A DNA stretch of 30,168 nt. It comes from Rhizophagus sp. LPA8_4_AMF (lineage: Eukaryota; Glomeromycota; Glomeromycetes; Glomerales; Glomeraceae). The DNA is taken from the NCBI GenBank assembly GCA_021464525.1, contig JADRCO010000588.1, positions 1 through 30,168 on the forward strand. Direction: 5' to 3'. Shown one piece after another: positions 11,110 to 20,858 of the stretch. Numbering within the stretch: the first letter of the stretch is position 1; every line of letters starts with the position of its first letter. Below the pieces are notes generated by a model, which was not told the origin of the DNA, did not search any database, and saw nothing but the letters and a program-made list of their open reading frames with translations. Position numbers and translations under genes: made by a program.

Positions 11110-14100
11110 TTAATGAAAATTAGAAAACCAAATAGGTAAAAGTTTTTTAACCTTCTCTCTATCTACTTCAATCATTCTTTCATCATCAATCCTAGCAATA
11201 GAATGTCTTCCACTTGTTAAATGCCTACAAATTCCTTCATAAGTGTATATTTTTCTTGCTGTTTTCCAACATAATTTACACATGAAATATTCTTTATCCT
11301 CGACCTCATTTTTAATTAAATTTTTACATCCTCTCACACTTGTAAATGGTCCAGGTCGTTTTATATCTGAACGCTTTAATAATCGTCGAGCTTCTCTACG
11401 AAGCTTTGGTATTAAAGTTTTAATCAAATAATCTTCGGTCCAAGGAATGCTCGCATCATTTTTTACGTATGGAGGATTAATAAATGACGGACACCATTGA
11501 ATACAGTCTATAACAGGATCTGTTAAGTAAATCTGATATCCTTGTTCTGATGAAACTTTTAAGTCGGACGCTAAAGTAACATATGATGTAATAAGCGTTA
11601 ACATAGTATCAGTTAATTGTTGAATTCTAGTCACTTTATTAATAATCTTTGGATATTCAATTTTTAGTCTATCAGTAAAATTTGGCCATGGATTTGTCAT
11701 GAATGGAATCTTCCAAGTATTTTGAGCTTCAAGATAAGTTGGTAATTGTGAGATATATTTATCAATATACCTTTGTTGACCTTTTTCATCTTTAATTTGT
11801 CGAAATTCGTCTAAAAGAGTCCTAAATATTCTTTCATCTTCCAATGATTGTTTTCTACAATATAATTCATCAATTCTTTCTCGTTTTTCAACTTCTTTAA
11901 GCATTTCTGATACCCAATGTTTTTTCTTCTGTATCCATGCGCTACGATGTTTTGATGGAGTAGACATACATTCTCGACGTGTTTGTTCTAAATGTGAATT
12001 CCAATAAATGATAGTTTTACCATTTGAATCGAACGAATCAATAGTTTCATATGACACAAGCGTTGTAATATCAATAGGAGATTTTGCCCATTTAGGAAGA
12101 TTCTCAGGACTTTTTATTAAAAAAAAAAAAAAGAACAAATTAAAATTATGATTTTTTAGAAACGAATTAAAGAGTTATAACGAGTATATACCTTGTTACT
12201 CGTTTTTTGAGACATTCTAAACAGCATCTCACGCGAAAGGCCCAATATACTTTAGGTGTTTCATTTCTTGTTCCACAGAATTGACATCCATACTCTAGCA
12301 TCGCTAACTTTATGTATGACAATTCATCCATTCCAGCCGGTGGACGTAATTTTATTCTTTCAAGATATTTCATTCTTGAAGTGCGCCAAATATCCTGTGT
12401 TATATAAGAGGCTGAAGAATTTAACCAAATACGAAATTGTTTACAAACACTCATTAAAGAAAACAATGATGTTGGAGGTAAGTGATAACATATTTCAATA
12501 AATATATCTATAGGAATGTTCGCGTTAAATGATAATGAAATTTGTGGAGTAGCACGTTTGTCCTTTAACGATAACACAATTTCTTTTGATGCAATTATTT
12601 CTTGTGATGTAATTGATTTAGTTGATGTAATATCTTTTTGTGGCGTAATAACCTCTCGTGATGTAATAATTTCCTGTGATGTAACAACTTCTCGTGATGT
12701 AATGATTTCTTGTGATTTAACAACTTCTCGTGATGTAATAATTTCTTGTGATGTAACAACTTCTCGTGATTTAATGATTTCATGTGATGTAATAAATTCT
12801 TTAGATAGCATTTCTTCTTTTAGGACGTCATTTTTTATGGGCTTAGTAGTAGGCGTTATAAGTGTAGTAGTAGGTGTGGTAGGCGCAATAGTAGTAGTAA
12901 TAGTTGCCGTCGCTGTTGTTGCTGTTGCTATTGTTTCTTCTATTGTTGCTGTTGTTGCTGTTGTTGTTTTTTCTGTGACTTCTTTAGGCAGCATTTCTTC
13001 TATTAGGACGTCATTTTTTATGGGCTTAATAGATGTAGTAGTTATAAGTGTAGTAGTAGGTGTGGTAGGCGCAGTAGTAGTAGTTGTTGTTGCTGTTGCT
13101 GTTGTTTCTTCTGTTATTGATGCTACTGTTATTTCTTCTGTTACTAATATTTCCTCTGTTGTTGCTATTGATGTTGATTCTTCTGTAACTTCTTTAGGCA
13201 ACATTTCTTCTATTAGGACGTCATTTTTTATGGGCTTAGTAGAAGTAGTAGTAGGCGGTATAAGTGTAGTAGTAGGTGTGGTAGGCGCAGTCGTTGTCGC
13301 TGTTGTTGCTGTGGCTGTTGTTTCTTCTGTTGTTGCTGTTGATGTTGATTCTTCTGTAACTTCTTGATGCAGCATTTCTTCTACTAGGACGTCATTTTTT
13401 ACAGGCTTAGTAGTAGTAGTAGGCGGTATAAGTGTAGTAGTAGGTGTGGTAGACGCAGTCGTTGTCGCTGTTGTTGCTGTGGCTGTTGTTTCTTCTGTTG
13501 TTGGTGCTACTGTTGTTTCTTCTGTTGTTGCTGTTGATGTTGATTCTTCTGTAACTTCTTGATGCAGCATTTCTTCTACTAGGACGTCATTTTTTACAGG
13601 CTTAGTAGTAGTAGTAGGCGGTATAAGTGTAGTAGTAGGTGTGGTAGACGCAGTCGTTGTCGCTGTTGTTGCTGTGGCTGTTGTTTCTTCTGTTGTTGGT
13701 GCTACTGTTGTTTCTTCTGTTGTTGCTGTTGATGTTGATTCTTCTGTAACTTCTTGATGCAGCATTTCTTCTATTAGGACGTCATTTTTTATGGGCTTAG
13801 TAGTAGGCGTTATAAGTGTAGTAGTAGGTGTGGTAGGCGCAATAGTAGTAGTAATAGTTGCCGTCGCTGTTGTTGCTGTTGCTATTGTTTCTTCTATTGT
13901 TGCTGTTGTTGCTGTTGTTGTTTTTTCTGTGACTTCTTTAGGCAGCATTTCTTCTATTAGGACGTCATTTTTTATGGGCTTAATAGAGGTAGTAGTAGGC
14001 GGTATAAGTGTAGTAGTAGGTGTAGTAGGCGCAGTTGTTGTCGCAGTTGTTGCTGTTGCTGTTGATTCTTCTGTTGTTGCTGCTGCCGTTGATTCTTCTG

Positions 14101-14884
14101 TTGTTGCTGTTGATGTTGATTCTTCTGTTGTTGCTATTGATGTTGATTCTTCTGTTGTTGCTATTGCTGTTGCATCTTCTGTTGTTGCATCATCAGTTGC
14201 TTTTGTTATTGTTGTTGTTATCAGGTCGGTATATTTAATTTTCAGCGGCGTAACTGTTGATTCTTCATATTCAGTAAATATATTTGTGGACTGAGAGATG
14301 TTATCACTTTTCATTTTTATGTCTGTTTCAACATTTTGTTCCGTTGAGATTTCTATAGTATTACAAATTGTTTCTGGTTCAACAAAAGAGATTTGGATGA
14401 TATTCTCCTGAAGAGGAGGAGAAGGAGGTAATTCGGATGTTAAAATAAGGTCTGAAGATGAATTTAAAATTTCAGAAGATAACTCTTGAGATTCAGAAGA
14501 TAAATCATCAAAAGAAATTAATTTTGGAATAATGGTAAAATATTGTTCATTAAATAATAAATCATTTGAAGATTTAGTAAAAGGAAATTTTCTTCTTGGA
14601 TTACGTTTTATATAATTTGATCCCATTATATCATCCAAATCATAAGAATCTTCAATGGGAAGATTTAAATTATTTAAATTATTTAAAATATTTTCATTTG
14701 TTTGTTTGTTTTCATCATTGATAATGATAATATTAATTTTATCTTTTTTAAATTTCAATTCCAAAAATTTATCTAATTCATCAGAAATTAGATCAAATAA
14801 AGGAAATATATGATAAAATTTAATAGTAAAAAGTGTTTGTCTTAAAAAGAACGAACGACGAAAAATATTGATCATCGATTCCAT
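11110..14884 (-). CDS. Large F-box protein with Thr-rich repeats and zinc-like modules
   Basis: Predicted 1230-aa protein with exons 14884-12192 and 12109-11110. The 82-bp intron begins GTATATAC and splits a Ser codon after two bases. Order of parts: acidic/Asn-rich N-terminus (1-220); Thr/Ala/Glu-rich repeat region (about 222-695); hexapeptide repeats of S-[QR]-E-[IV]-[IV]-[TK] type (about 695-765); F-box (about 789-834, NIPIDIFIEICYHLPP...CKQFRIWLNS); a C867-x2-C870-x17-C888-x2-C891 cluster; and a helical Lys/Glu-rich part in exon 2. Near the C-terminus is a C2H2-like module, C1175-x2-C1178-x15-H1194-x5-H1200. F-box proteins link substrates to SCF ubiquitin ligases through Skp1, so a substrate-receptor role is likely; the substrate is unknown. 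The compact paralogue at 20859-22344 aligns from the F-box to the end, including DPxI...WCPxFIxPP and the intron position, which supports this gene model. The Thr-rich part is absent there and may be a later gain or an extension lost in the other copy. Confidence 0.85.
12110..12191 (-). other. Intron of the large F-box gene
   Basis: 82-bp GT-AG intron with a T-rich 3' part. It interrupts the codon right after the second Cys pair, at the same place and phase as the intron at 21278-21377 in the paralogue. This is direct evidence that both genes descend from one intron-containing ancestor. Confidence 0.8.
12590..12800 (-). repeat. 18/36-bp tandem repeat coding for hexapeptides
   Basis: The plus strand shows CGTGATGTAATAATTTCTTG-like units starting at 12657, 12693, 12729 and 12765, exactly 36 bp apart, each made of two diverged 18-bp halves. 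More degenerate 18-bp units extend toward 12590. Read on the coding strand, they give alternating TSREVV / KSQEII hexapeptides between the Thr-rich region and the F-box. Confidence 0.92.
12800..14185 (-). repeat. Coding minisatellite (Thr-rich units)
   Basis: Seven copies of a unit containing KNDVLxEEML are embedded in Thr/Ala-rich filler. The matching plus-strand TAGGACGTCA starts at 12821, 13004, 13214, 13385, 13580, 13775 and 13958. The steps are 183, 210, 171, 195, 195 and 183 bp, all multiples of three. The two 195-bp units (13385-13579 and 13580-13774) are nearly identical at the base level. The two 183-bp units at opposite ends of the array also encode the same stretch, which suggests recent unequal exchange or gene conversion. 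Beyond the array, 14040-14185 has shorter TTEEST-type units. Confidence 0.95.
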
Positions 14885-15056
14885 GATATTATCATTTGTT
14901 TAAAAAGAATATATATAAAAAAAAAGGTTTATTTAAGATGCCTATCTTAATAGGTTATCGATAATCGTATAATAGAACAAAGAAAAAAAAAAGAAATGAT
15001 AAAAATTTTTTTAAGAATAAGTTTTAAATAAGACCAAAATTTATTTATATGGTCAT

Positions 15057-15103
15057 GAAAAAAAGGGAGGAAAAAAGGGAAAAGGAAGAAAAAGGAAAAA
15101 AAA
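15057..15103 (+). other. Polypurine tract
   Basis: 47 consecutive purines made of GGG/GG groups separated by A-runs, about 170 bp upstream of the large F-box gene start. Such tracts can form triplex or unusual duplex structures and often mark promoters; that role is inference. Confidence 0.85.
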
Positions 15104-15860
15104 CTTGAAATGTTTTGTTGATAGTTATGAAATAAATATTCTTAAAAAAGTAAATCTTCCTGTATGTTTTTTATTTAGTATTATAATTAATGGTATGGTT
15201 AGTAAGTAATTAATTTAATTAATTATTAAGAGTAAGTTCGATTTTATTATCAATCATATAAACGTAATCTACAGTCTGCGTTGGTGTTTAATTGGTGACA
15301 CATAAATAAATCATTTTTTTTTTTAAAAAAAAAAATCGTATGGTTTTGATTCTCAGTAGATTCTTATTCAATTTTATATATAAATATATTGGAGAGTAAA
15401 ATTTTTTAATTTTAATTCGTTTTTGATCGCATTTAATTATGCGCGTTTTTAATAAATATAGTCACGTGTAACGTATATCGTGAACCAATAAGAAAGCAAC
15501 AATATTTTTGTTTGTATTTCTTGTGTATCATTTCTAATCGTTTATTATTTGAATGGGAGGTTTGATTAACAAGTTAAACCAAGAAGGAAATTCATGTAGA
15601 AAATCCAAATTCTCGTACCACTTTATTATTATTATGTTATTTTTAAAGTTTTGGATAATAATAAATAACGATTTTCAAATCTTTCCATAAAGAGGAAGAA
15701 CTTTTATGATTTATTTGGTCATCTGAAAGTAAGAAAGGGGGGGAGGGAGGTATATATACAGTACATATAATATTATTTTAACAAATGATTGTTAAAAAGA
15801 GGATTGTTTGTTTATCAAATTTTCCCTTGCTAATCCCGTATCGGATATTTGAAGTCGGAT

Positions 15861-15966
15861 TTACGGATTTAACCGATTTAATCGATTTAACCGAATTAGA
15901 ACTATTTAGCACCTATTTAACACCGAATTAAACCTATTTTAACCGATTTTTACCGATTTAAACCCG
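15861..15966. repeat. Degenerate 9-bp repeat (ATTTAACCG)
   Basis: ATTTAACCGA-type motifs follow each other at 9-bp steps (15867, 15876, 15885) and continue in looser form to about 15966, with variants such as TTTTAACCGA and TTTTTACCGA. The cluster is non-coding and runs directly into the repeats at 15999-16175. Confidence 0.75.
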
Positions 15967-15998
15967 CTTCTTCCATTTCCCGAAATTTTCCGGCTCAA

Positions 15999-16175
15999 TT
16001 TGTGGCTTAACAGGTATACTGCGGTTTACCTTACCTACTTATGCTGCGTCTTACCTACCGTACTTATACTGCGCCTTTTTAAAGCCACAAACGACACAAA
16101 AAAATTGTTCTGATTTTTGCGGCTTTGAATCCTGTTAAATAAAGTCTTTGTGGCTTTGAATCCTGTAAATAATAA
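15999..16175. repeat. Short direct and inverted repeats (TTTGTGGCTT family)
   Basis: TTTGTGGCTT occurs at 15999 and 16147 and, inverted, as AAAGCCACAAA at 16081-16091. GGCTTTGAATCCTGT is repeated at 16121 and 16152, 31 bp apart. Between them, CTTACCTAC/GTACTTATxCTGCG segments recur. It looks like debris of a small repetitive element. Confidence 0.7.
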
Positions 16176-17470
16176 AAAACGAAAAATTTAATTTTTAGTC
16201 ATACACTCGTACTTTTTTTTTCGCGGGCATCTTTTGTTTACATATACATATAGGTATATATATATATCTTTTTTTATGCATAAATATTTTTGGATTTGCA
16301 TTTTTTGAAATAGATCCTTTAATAGCTAAAACATTTCCTTTTTATGTATTAATTAAGATAAAGTTTTAAGAAGGGGCGTAATTTCCCATACGTTTTAAGA
16401 TAATTTGAGATGTTTGGGAAAAAAATATAATATTAAAAAAAAAAGGTAATTGTAAAAGATTTGTAAAGGATGAAAAAATTGAAAAATTGGAAATAATAAA
16501 TTACCATAATTATAAATAATAAACCAGAATATTCATATTCTTGAGGATTACGTTTCATACTAAAAAAAAAAATTTTGTCTTAAAATTACTTTTACGGTAA
16601 TTAACGGTAAATAAGTAATTAACATTTACAAGGAACTGAAACAAATAATTTTTTTCCAAAAGTAAAAGAATTAGAAAACAAAAGAAAAAAAAAAAAGAAA
16701 AAAGGAAATAATAACAAGAAAAATGGGTACAATACATTTACTAATGCATTTACAATACGAGTAACTTCAAAACTTGATTTATTTGGATATAAAAATAGGA
16801 ATATCGAATTTTCGAAACAAAAAGAAAAAAATGAAACTTTGTTTCGGTAATTATCATGTAAAAATTTGTTTACCTTTTCATTAACAAAAATAGGAAAAAT
16901 CTACTATTTATCCCTTTTTTTTCAGGTTTTTATTAATCACAATTACAACATTATTTTTTCTTTGTGTATTAATTACAGAATATAATCATCACCGTATGTT
17001 TAAATATCACGCTCCTTATTTTTTTTTTTAGCCCTTGTGTTGGTAATTTTGGTAAAAAATGGATTAGTTTTTGCCAAACACTTTTAATTCTTTGGCGTTT
17101 AAGGTTCAGCCCTTTTTACTTGGCTATGTGATGATTACCATGTTTCAGTGTTATTATATCATTACAATGAAATTTTGCATATTGCATTGTGAACGATTGA
17201 CTTTTCCTGCTTGTGTCACTTTATCACATGTGCGTCATATGGTTACATCATTTATTTTATTCAGTTAGTTATAAAGTCTTTTTTATTTTCTTTGAAAAAA
17301 CTTGATTTCTAAAAAAAAAAGTATATTTAATCATTTTTTTTATATAAAAATAACCTAAATTCCCTTAAATTTCCATTTTCAAAAAAAAAAAATTTATTTT
17401 TTCAAACAAAAAAATACTTTTATCAAACATTTAAAAAATTACTCGTAAAATATACCCAAAAAATACCAAA

Positions 17471-17503
17471 TAATAATAGCAATAATAATAATAATAATAA
17501 TAT
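17471..17503 (+). repeat. AAT trinucleotide microsatellite next to the start codon
   Basis: An (AAT)n-type run ends about five bases before the ATG of the DUF4112 gene at 17509, so it probably lies in the 5' leader. It carries no ATG of its own. Length changes here would alter the leader but not the protein. Confidence 0.8.
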
Positions 17504-17508
17504 AACAA

Positions 17509-18263
17509 ATGGGTTGGTTATTTAATTTCAATCGTTCACAACAAGATGATGACGATATTCCTCCGTTCATAACTATAGACGGAAGAACGAAAAGAAATAA
17601 ATGGAAAATTCCTGCATCTTTAAATAATGAAGAAAAGAAATTTTTGATAGGAGTTAAAAAAAGAGCATATAAACTAGATGAAAGTTGTTGTTGTGGTTGC
17701 TGTGTAGGTTTGGATCCCCTTGTTGGTAAGTAAATAAATACAATTAATATATTTATATAGAATATATAGAATTAATTTAATGTATATTAATTTATATTTT
17801 ATTTGTTTTTTTTTAGGATTTTTACCTGTTGTAGGTGATTTCGCTGGTATTTGTCTATCATTTTGGTTAGTCAATCAAATGAAAAATAGTAATTTGGTGG
17901 AAAATCATAAAATCCCAATCATGCTTAGGGAAATGACCTTCATGATCATTAAAGATGCTATTGTAAGTATGATTTATTTTAAGATTTGATTTTGTAATCT
18001 TTTTTTTTAACGATGAATAATGACTTATCTCTTGTATCTCTTAACCTTGTTAGGTGGGATTTGTTCCTATCATAGGTGATATCATTGATTGCTTTTATAA
18101 AGCAAATACGTATAATTCATTGGTCTTTCAGAGGTATCTCGTCAATCAGGCAAAACTTAGATCTGTGGTAAAGGACAATCACAAAGTAGAAGTTATCTCT
18201 CACATCAATAATGATAACTTGACTAATGATAATCACGACAACCGAAAGAAAATGATGAACTAA
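17509..18263 (+). CDS. DUF4112 family protein, 3 exons
   Basis: Predicted 190-aa protein with exons 17509-17725, 17817-17962 and 18054-18263. Both introns are 91 bp with GTAAGTA donors and TTAG acceptors. Splicing joins GLDPLVG to FLPVVGD, the signature I associate with DUF4112 (GxDPLxGLxPxxGD), and a second motif, VGFVPIIGD, opens exon 3. The repeated G-[FL]-[VL]-P-x-x-G-D motif at about residues 73-80 and 123-130 suggests two equivalent, partly hydrophobic halves. Before the domain are an acidic DDDD run (13-16) and a Cys cluster CCCGCC (60-65) that could be lipidated or bind metal. The C-terminal tail is polar and Asn/Asp/Lys-rich. The biochemical function of this family is not known to me; the hydrophobic stretches suggest membrane association. 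A microsatellite abuts the start codon. Confidence 0.88.
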
Positions 18264-20858
18264 TCATTGAAATTTATTTTTGGAGGGGAAAGGGAATGGG
18301 TTTCTTTTTTTAAAAAAAATAATCATTTAATCATTTGTAAAAAAAAAATTGCTGGCAAAAAAAAAAAAATTTCATTTTTTATTACTTTCATCAACTTGGC
18401 ATCACCAAAAGTTTATTATTTTTTTTTTTTTTTTAATTAATTTAAAAAATGTAATATAATAATATAATTATCATTATTATAGTTATAATTCATAATTTAA
18501 AATAGATAACCACGTTCGTAACGTATCAAAATATTAAAAATGTTTATTATATCATCATCATTAGCAAATAAATGATTAATAACGTCAATTAGGCGTCATT
18601 AGTTTAAATCATCACGTGCCTTTGGGGTGTTGTCATATGTGGTTCCAGTTAATAATTTGAAGCAATAGAATAAATTATTAATAAGATTCGAAGCAACATC
18701 AGATCCGAATTGTTGTCTTTAAGTAGAAGTTTCCTCGTTACATTACTTTTCACTTAAATGTACGTCCATATATTAGCATATCAATTTTTTATAGGTCTTT
18801 TATACGATAATCTTCTTTAGAGCAAACTCAAGTTTAGATTGCTTTAATTTTTGAATGTGTTTTTAGGTTCTCTTCATCGACAGCAGATGTGAACAGCCAC
18901 CTGGTGCCTTCAACCGTGTTTATTCACCCATATACCCTACTCAAACGCCGGCTTTCGTAAACCTTTCACCTGTTCTTTCTCGCCTTGAACAATTGCGTGA
19001 AATCATATTTTCTTTATATTTATAATCTAATAATTCTGCGTTCTTCCCTCTCCTTTTTCAACTTTAGAATAAATAGTTAAAATAATTTTCTATAATTAGC
19101 CTCGAGATAAAAATATCTCTATCCTGGGATTTTTGGGTATATCTATACCCTTCAAAAGAATAAGGTGTTATTCACCATTATGAGTTTAATAAATTTTATT
19201 CTGTTAAAATTCTTTCCATCACCATCATCTCGAATTTCCAGATCAACGCGTGAATGTATGCACAAAATTAAAAGAAAGAAGTGCACGATATAGTGAAAGT
19301 ATTTAATAAAAAGAAGAACCATTAAATCGTAAATAAGTTTAAATACTTTTTCATTTCTTTTCACGTGTTTAAATGAATCTTCACAAATGCGTTTTTCTTC
19401 AAGAGATCTCGCAAACGCGTTTAACAATTTTTGAATAACTTTTTGTACCAATGATTTTCTTCAAAGGTAATACATAACATTTACCCATGATATTATTTAG
19501 AGAATGGAGAAACAAACTATGAAATTTTTTTGAAAATATTTCAGAGAAAGGAACCTTTTTTCTTTTTTTTGGAAAAATTGCGTAATAATAAGGAAAGTAA
19601 AGGTAATAGAGGTAGCGAGATTATGTGATGATGTTGTATGTGATATATACCCAAATTTTTTTTAAATTAGATATAACGGTTCTAACTATTTTATATTAAT
19701 ACAATTAATACAGCCTTATAAACAAAGTTACGAAGCCATTTTTTTTACATTTAATATAAAATATCTGCTGTTTGGTCGGTTGGTACGGAAAAAAATAAAC
19801 CTTGATATAAGATTTTTGAATCTAAAAACACTAGAAATTCACTAGTAAAAACTAATTTTTAGAGGGCATACGAACTACTGTATCTTTTATATATAATAAA
19901 TATTATGCTGATCAAATTTTCAAAAGAACCACCCCAAAACGTGTCTTGTAACACATGCAACTAACTTTATCTTAATGATACTATACTCGTACTATTTAAA
20001 TAAACAAAAATAGTTTATCAATCGGAGGATTTATTCCTCAATGTTCCTTTTTGTTATCTATCGTATCTAAAGTACAAATAATAATCTAATTGGTTTATTA
20101 TAACTTCTTTTAATGGTTTTTTGTTCACCTCGAGATTCAAAAATATTTAGTTCGCTTTCACAACATAAAAATCCTGTTTTAATTCTTGTTGATGTAATGC
20201 CTCGTAATTCATTCTTAATCCAAAAAATATATATTCGGTCCTAAAAAATCTGCTTGTGTTGCGTAGATGAAACCTAATTTTATTGATTGAAATATCTATA
20301 AAAAGAAAATTTGAAAGCGAATCAGAAATCATCTCGTTGCAAAAAAAACAAATGTGTGCACAGTCGGGATCTTCAAAAAATACTTTATATAAATACAATT
20401 TTTTTTTATTTTAAAAAGGTTGATCATGTGGTACGAAATGCCATTTTTCTTTTACTATTTCACTATTTACCGTTGTGTAAAAAATGATATTGAGATTACT
20501 ATCATATCTACCTATTTCTATTGCAACCTTCGGCGGAATTAGATTAATATGTATAAATGAAAATATCATTGTTCGCGGAGATTTGTATCCGGTTCGAAAA
20601 TTATACTCCCGAAAACAAAATACACTAATATATAAAGAGTATAACTCGAACTTTTACACGCAATTTTACTTTTTTTTTTCGACATACAAATAATAATAGC
20701 TATATATATTAATATTTTTTATTCTTTTTTTCCAAAATTATTGGTTTTCTTCTATATTTCCTTAAAGATAAATTTTTTTATATTTATAACTAAAAGTACT
20801 TGTTGGTGGTTTATTTTCCTGCAGGGTTTTAACAAATATATTATATACTGTATATACA
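18264..20858. other. Mostly non-coding stretch between DUF4112 and compact F-box genes
   Basis: Contains A/T homopolymers (18305-18319, 18418-18434), CACGTG at 18613-18618 and 19362-19367, and the GC-richer open frame listed separately at 18867-19025. The minus-strand frames at 19152-19451 and 20147-20398 and the plus-strand frame at 20484-20693 show no domain, no conserved splice structure and no convincing composition, so I do not call them genes. Confidence 0.5.
18867..19025 (+). other. Orphan GC-richer open frame, possible terminal exon
   Basis: A 52-codon frame starts directly after a good acceptor (TGTTTTTAG) and ends at TAA. It is bounded upstream by a TAG that is part of that acceptor, as expected for a last exon. 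It reads VLFIDSRCEQPPGAFNRVYS and continues with Pro/Thr-rich and Leu-rich residues; there is no ATG. The DNA is clearly richer in G and C than its surroundings, as exons are here. I could not place a donor or start exon upstream, so it may be the relic of a decayed gene or a conserved non-coding element. I recognise no family. Confidence 0.3.

Larger units (their letters stand above)
14885..17508. other. Non-coding stretch between large F-box and DUF4112 genes
   Basis: No gene is supported; the open frames at 16555-16737 and 17071-17268 are hydrophobic translations of T-rich DNA or lack motifs. The stretch holds a polypurine run (15057-15103), a T11A11 palindrome (15314-15335), a CACGTG (15463-15468), a G-rich run near 15736-15750 and repeat clusters at 15861-16175. 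As the shared 5' flank of two diverging genes, it probably contains both promoters. Confidence 0.55.

Noticed and set aside
12595..12783. Minus-strand frame rich in His/Lys/Leu
   Set aside because: It is an alternative frame of the 36-bp hexapeptide repeat inside the large F-box exon.
12516..14294. Long plus-strand open frames (12516-13367, 13791-14294, 14035-14238) rich in Val/Ser or Leu
   Set aside because: They are antisense readings of the Thr/Ala-rich minisatellite. The repeated ACA/ACT/GCA codons contain no antisense stops, so open frames arise automatically. The minus strand carries the F-box and the conserved intron.
19152..19451. 99-codon minus-strand frame
   Set aside because: The first 35 residues look plausible, but the rest is hydrophobic and AT-driven. 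There is no domain, paralogue or splice support.
20147..20398. 83-codon minus-strand frame with scattered Cys
   Set aside because: No recognisable Cys spacing or family, a homopolymer upstream of the start, and no sign of conservation within the window.
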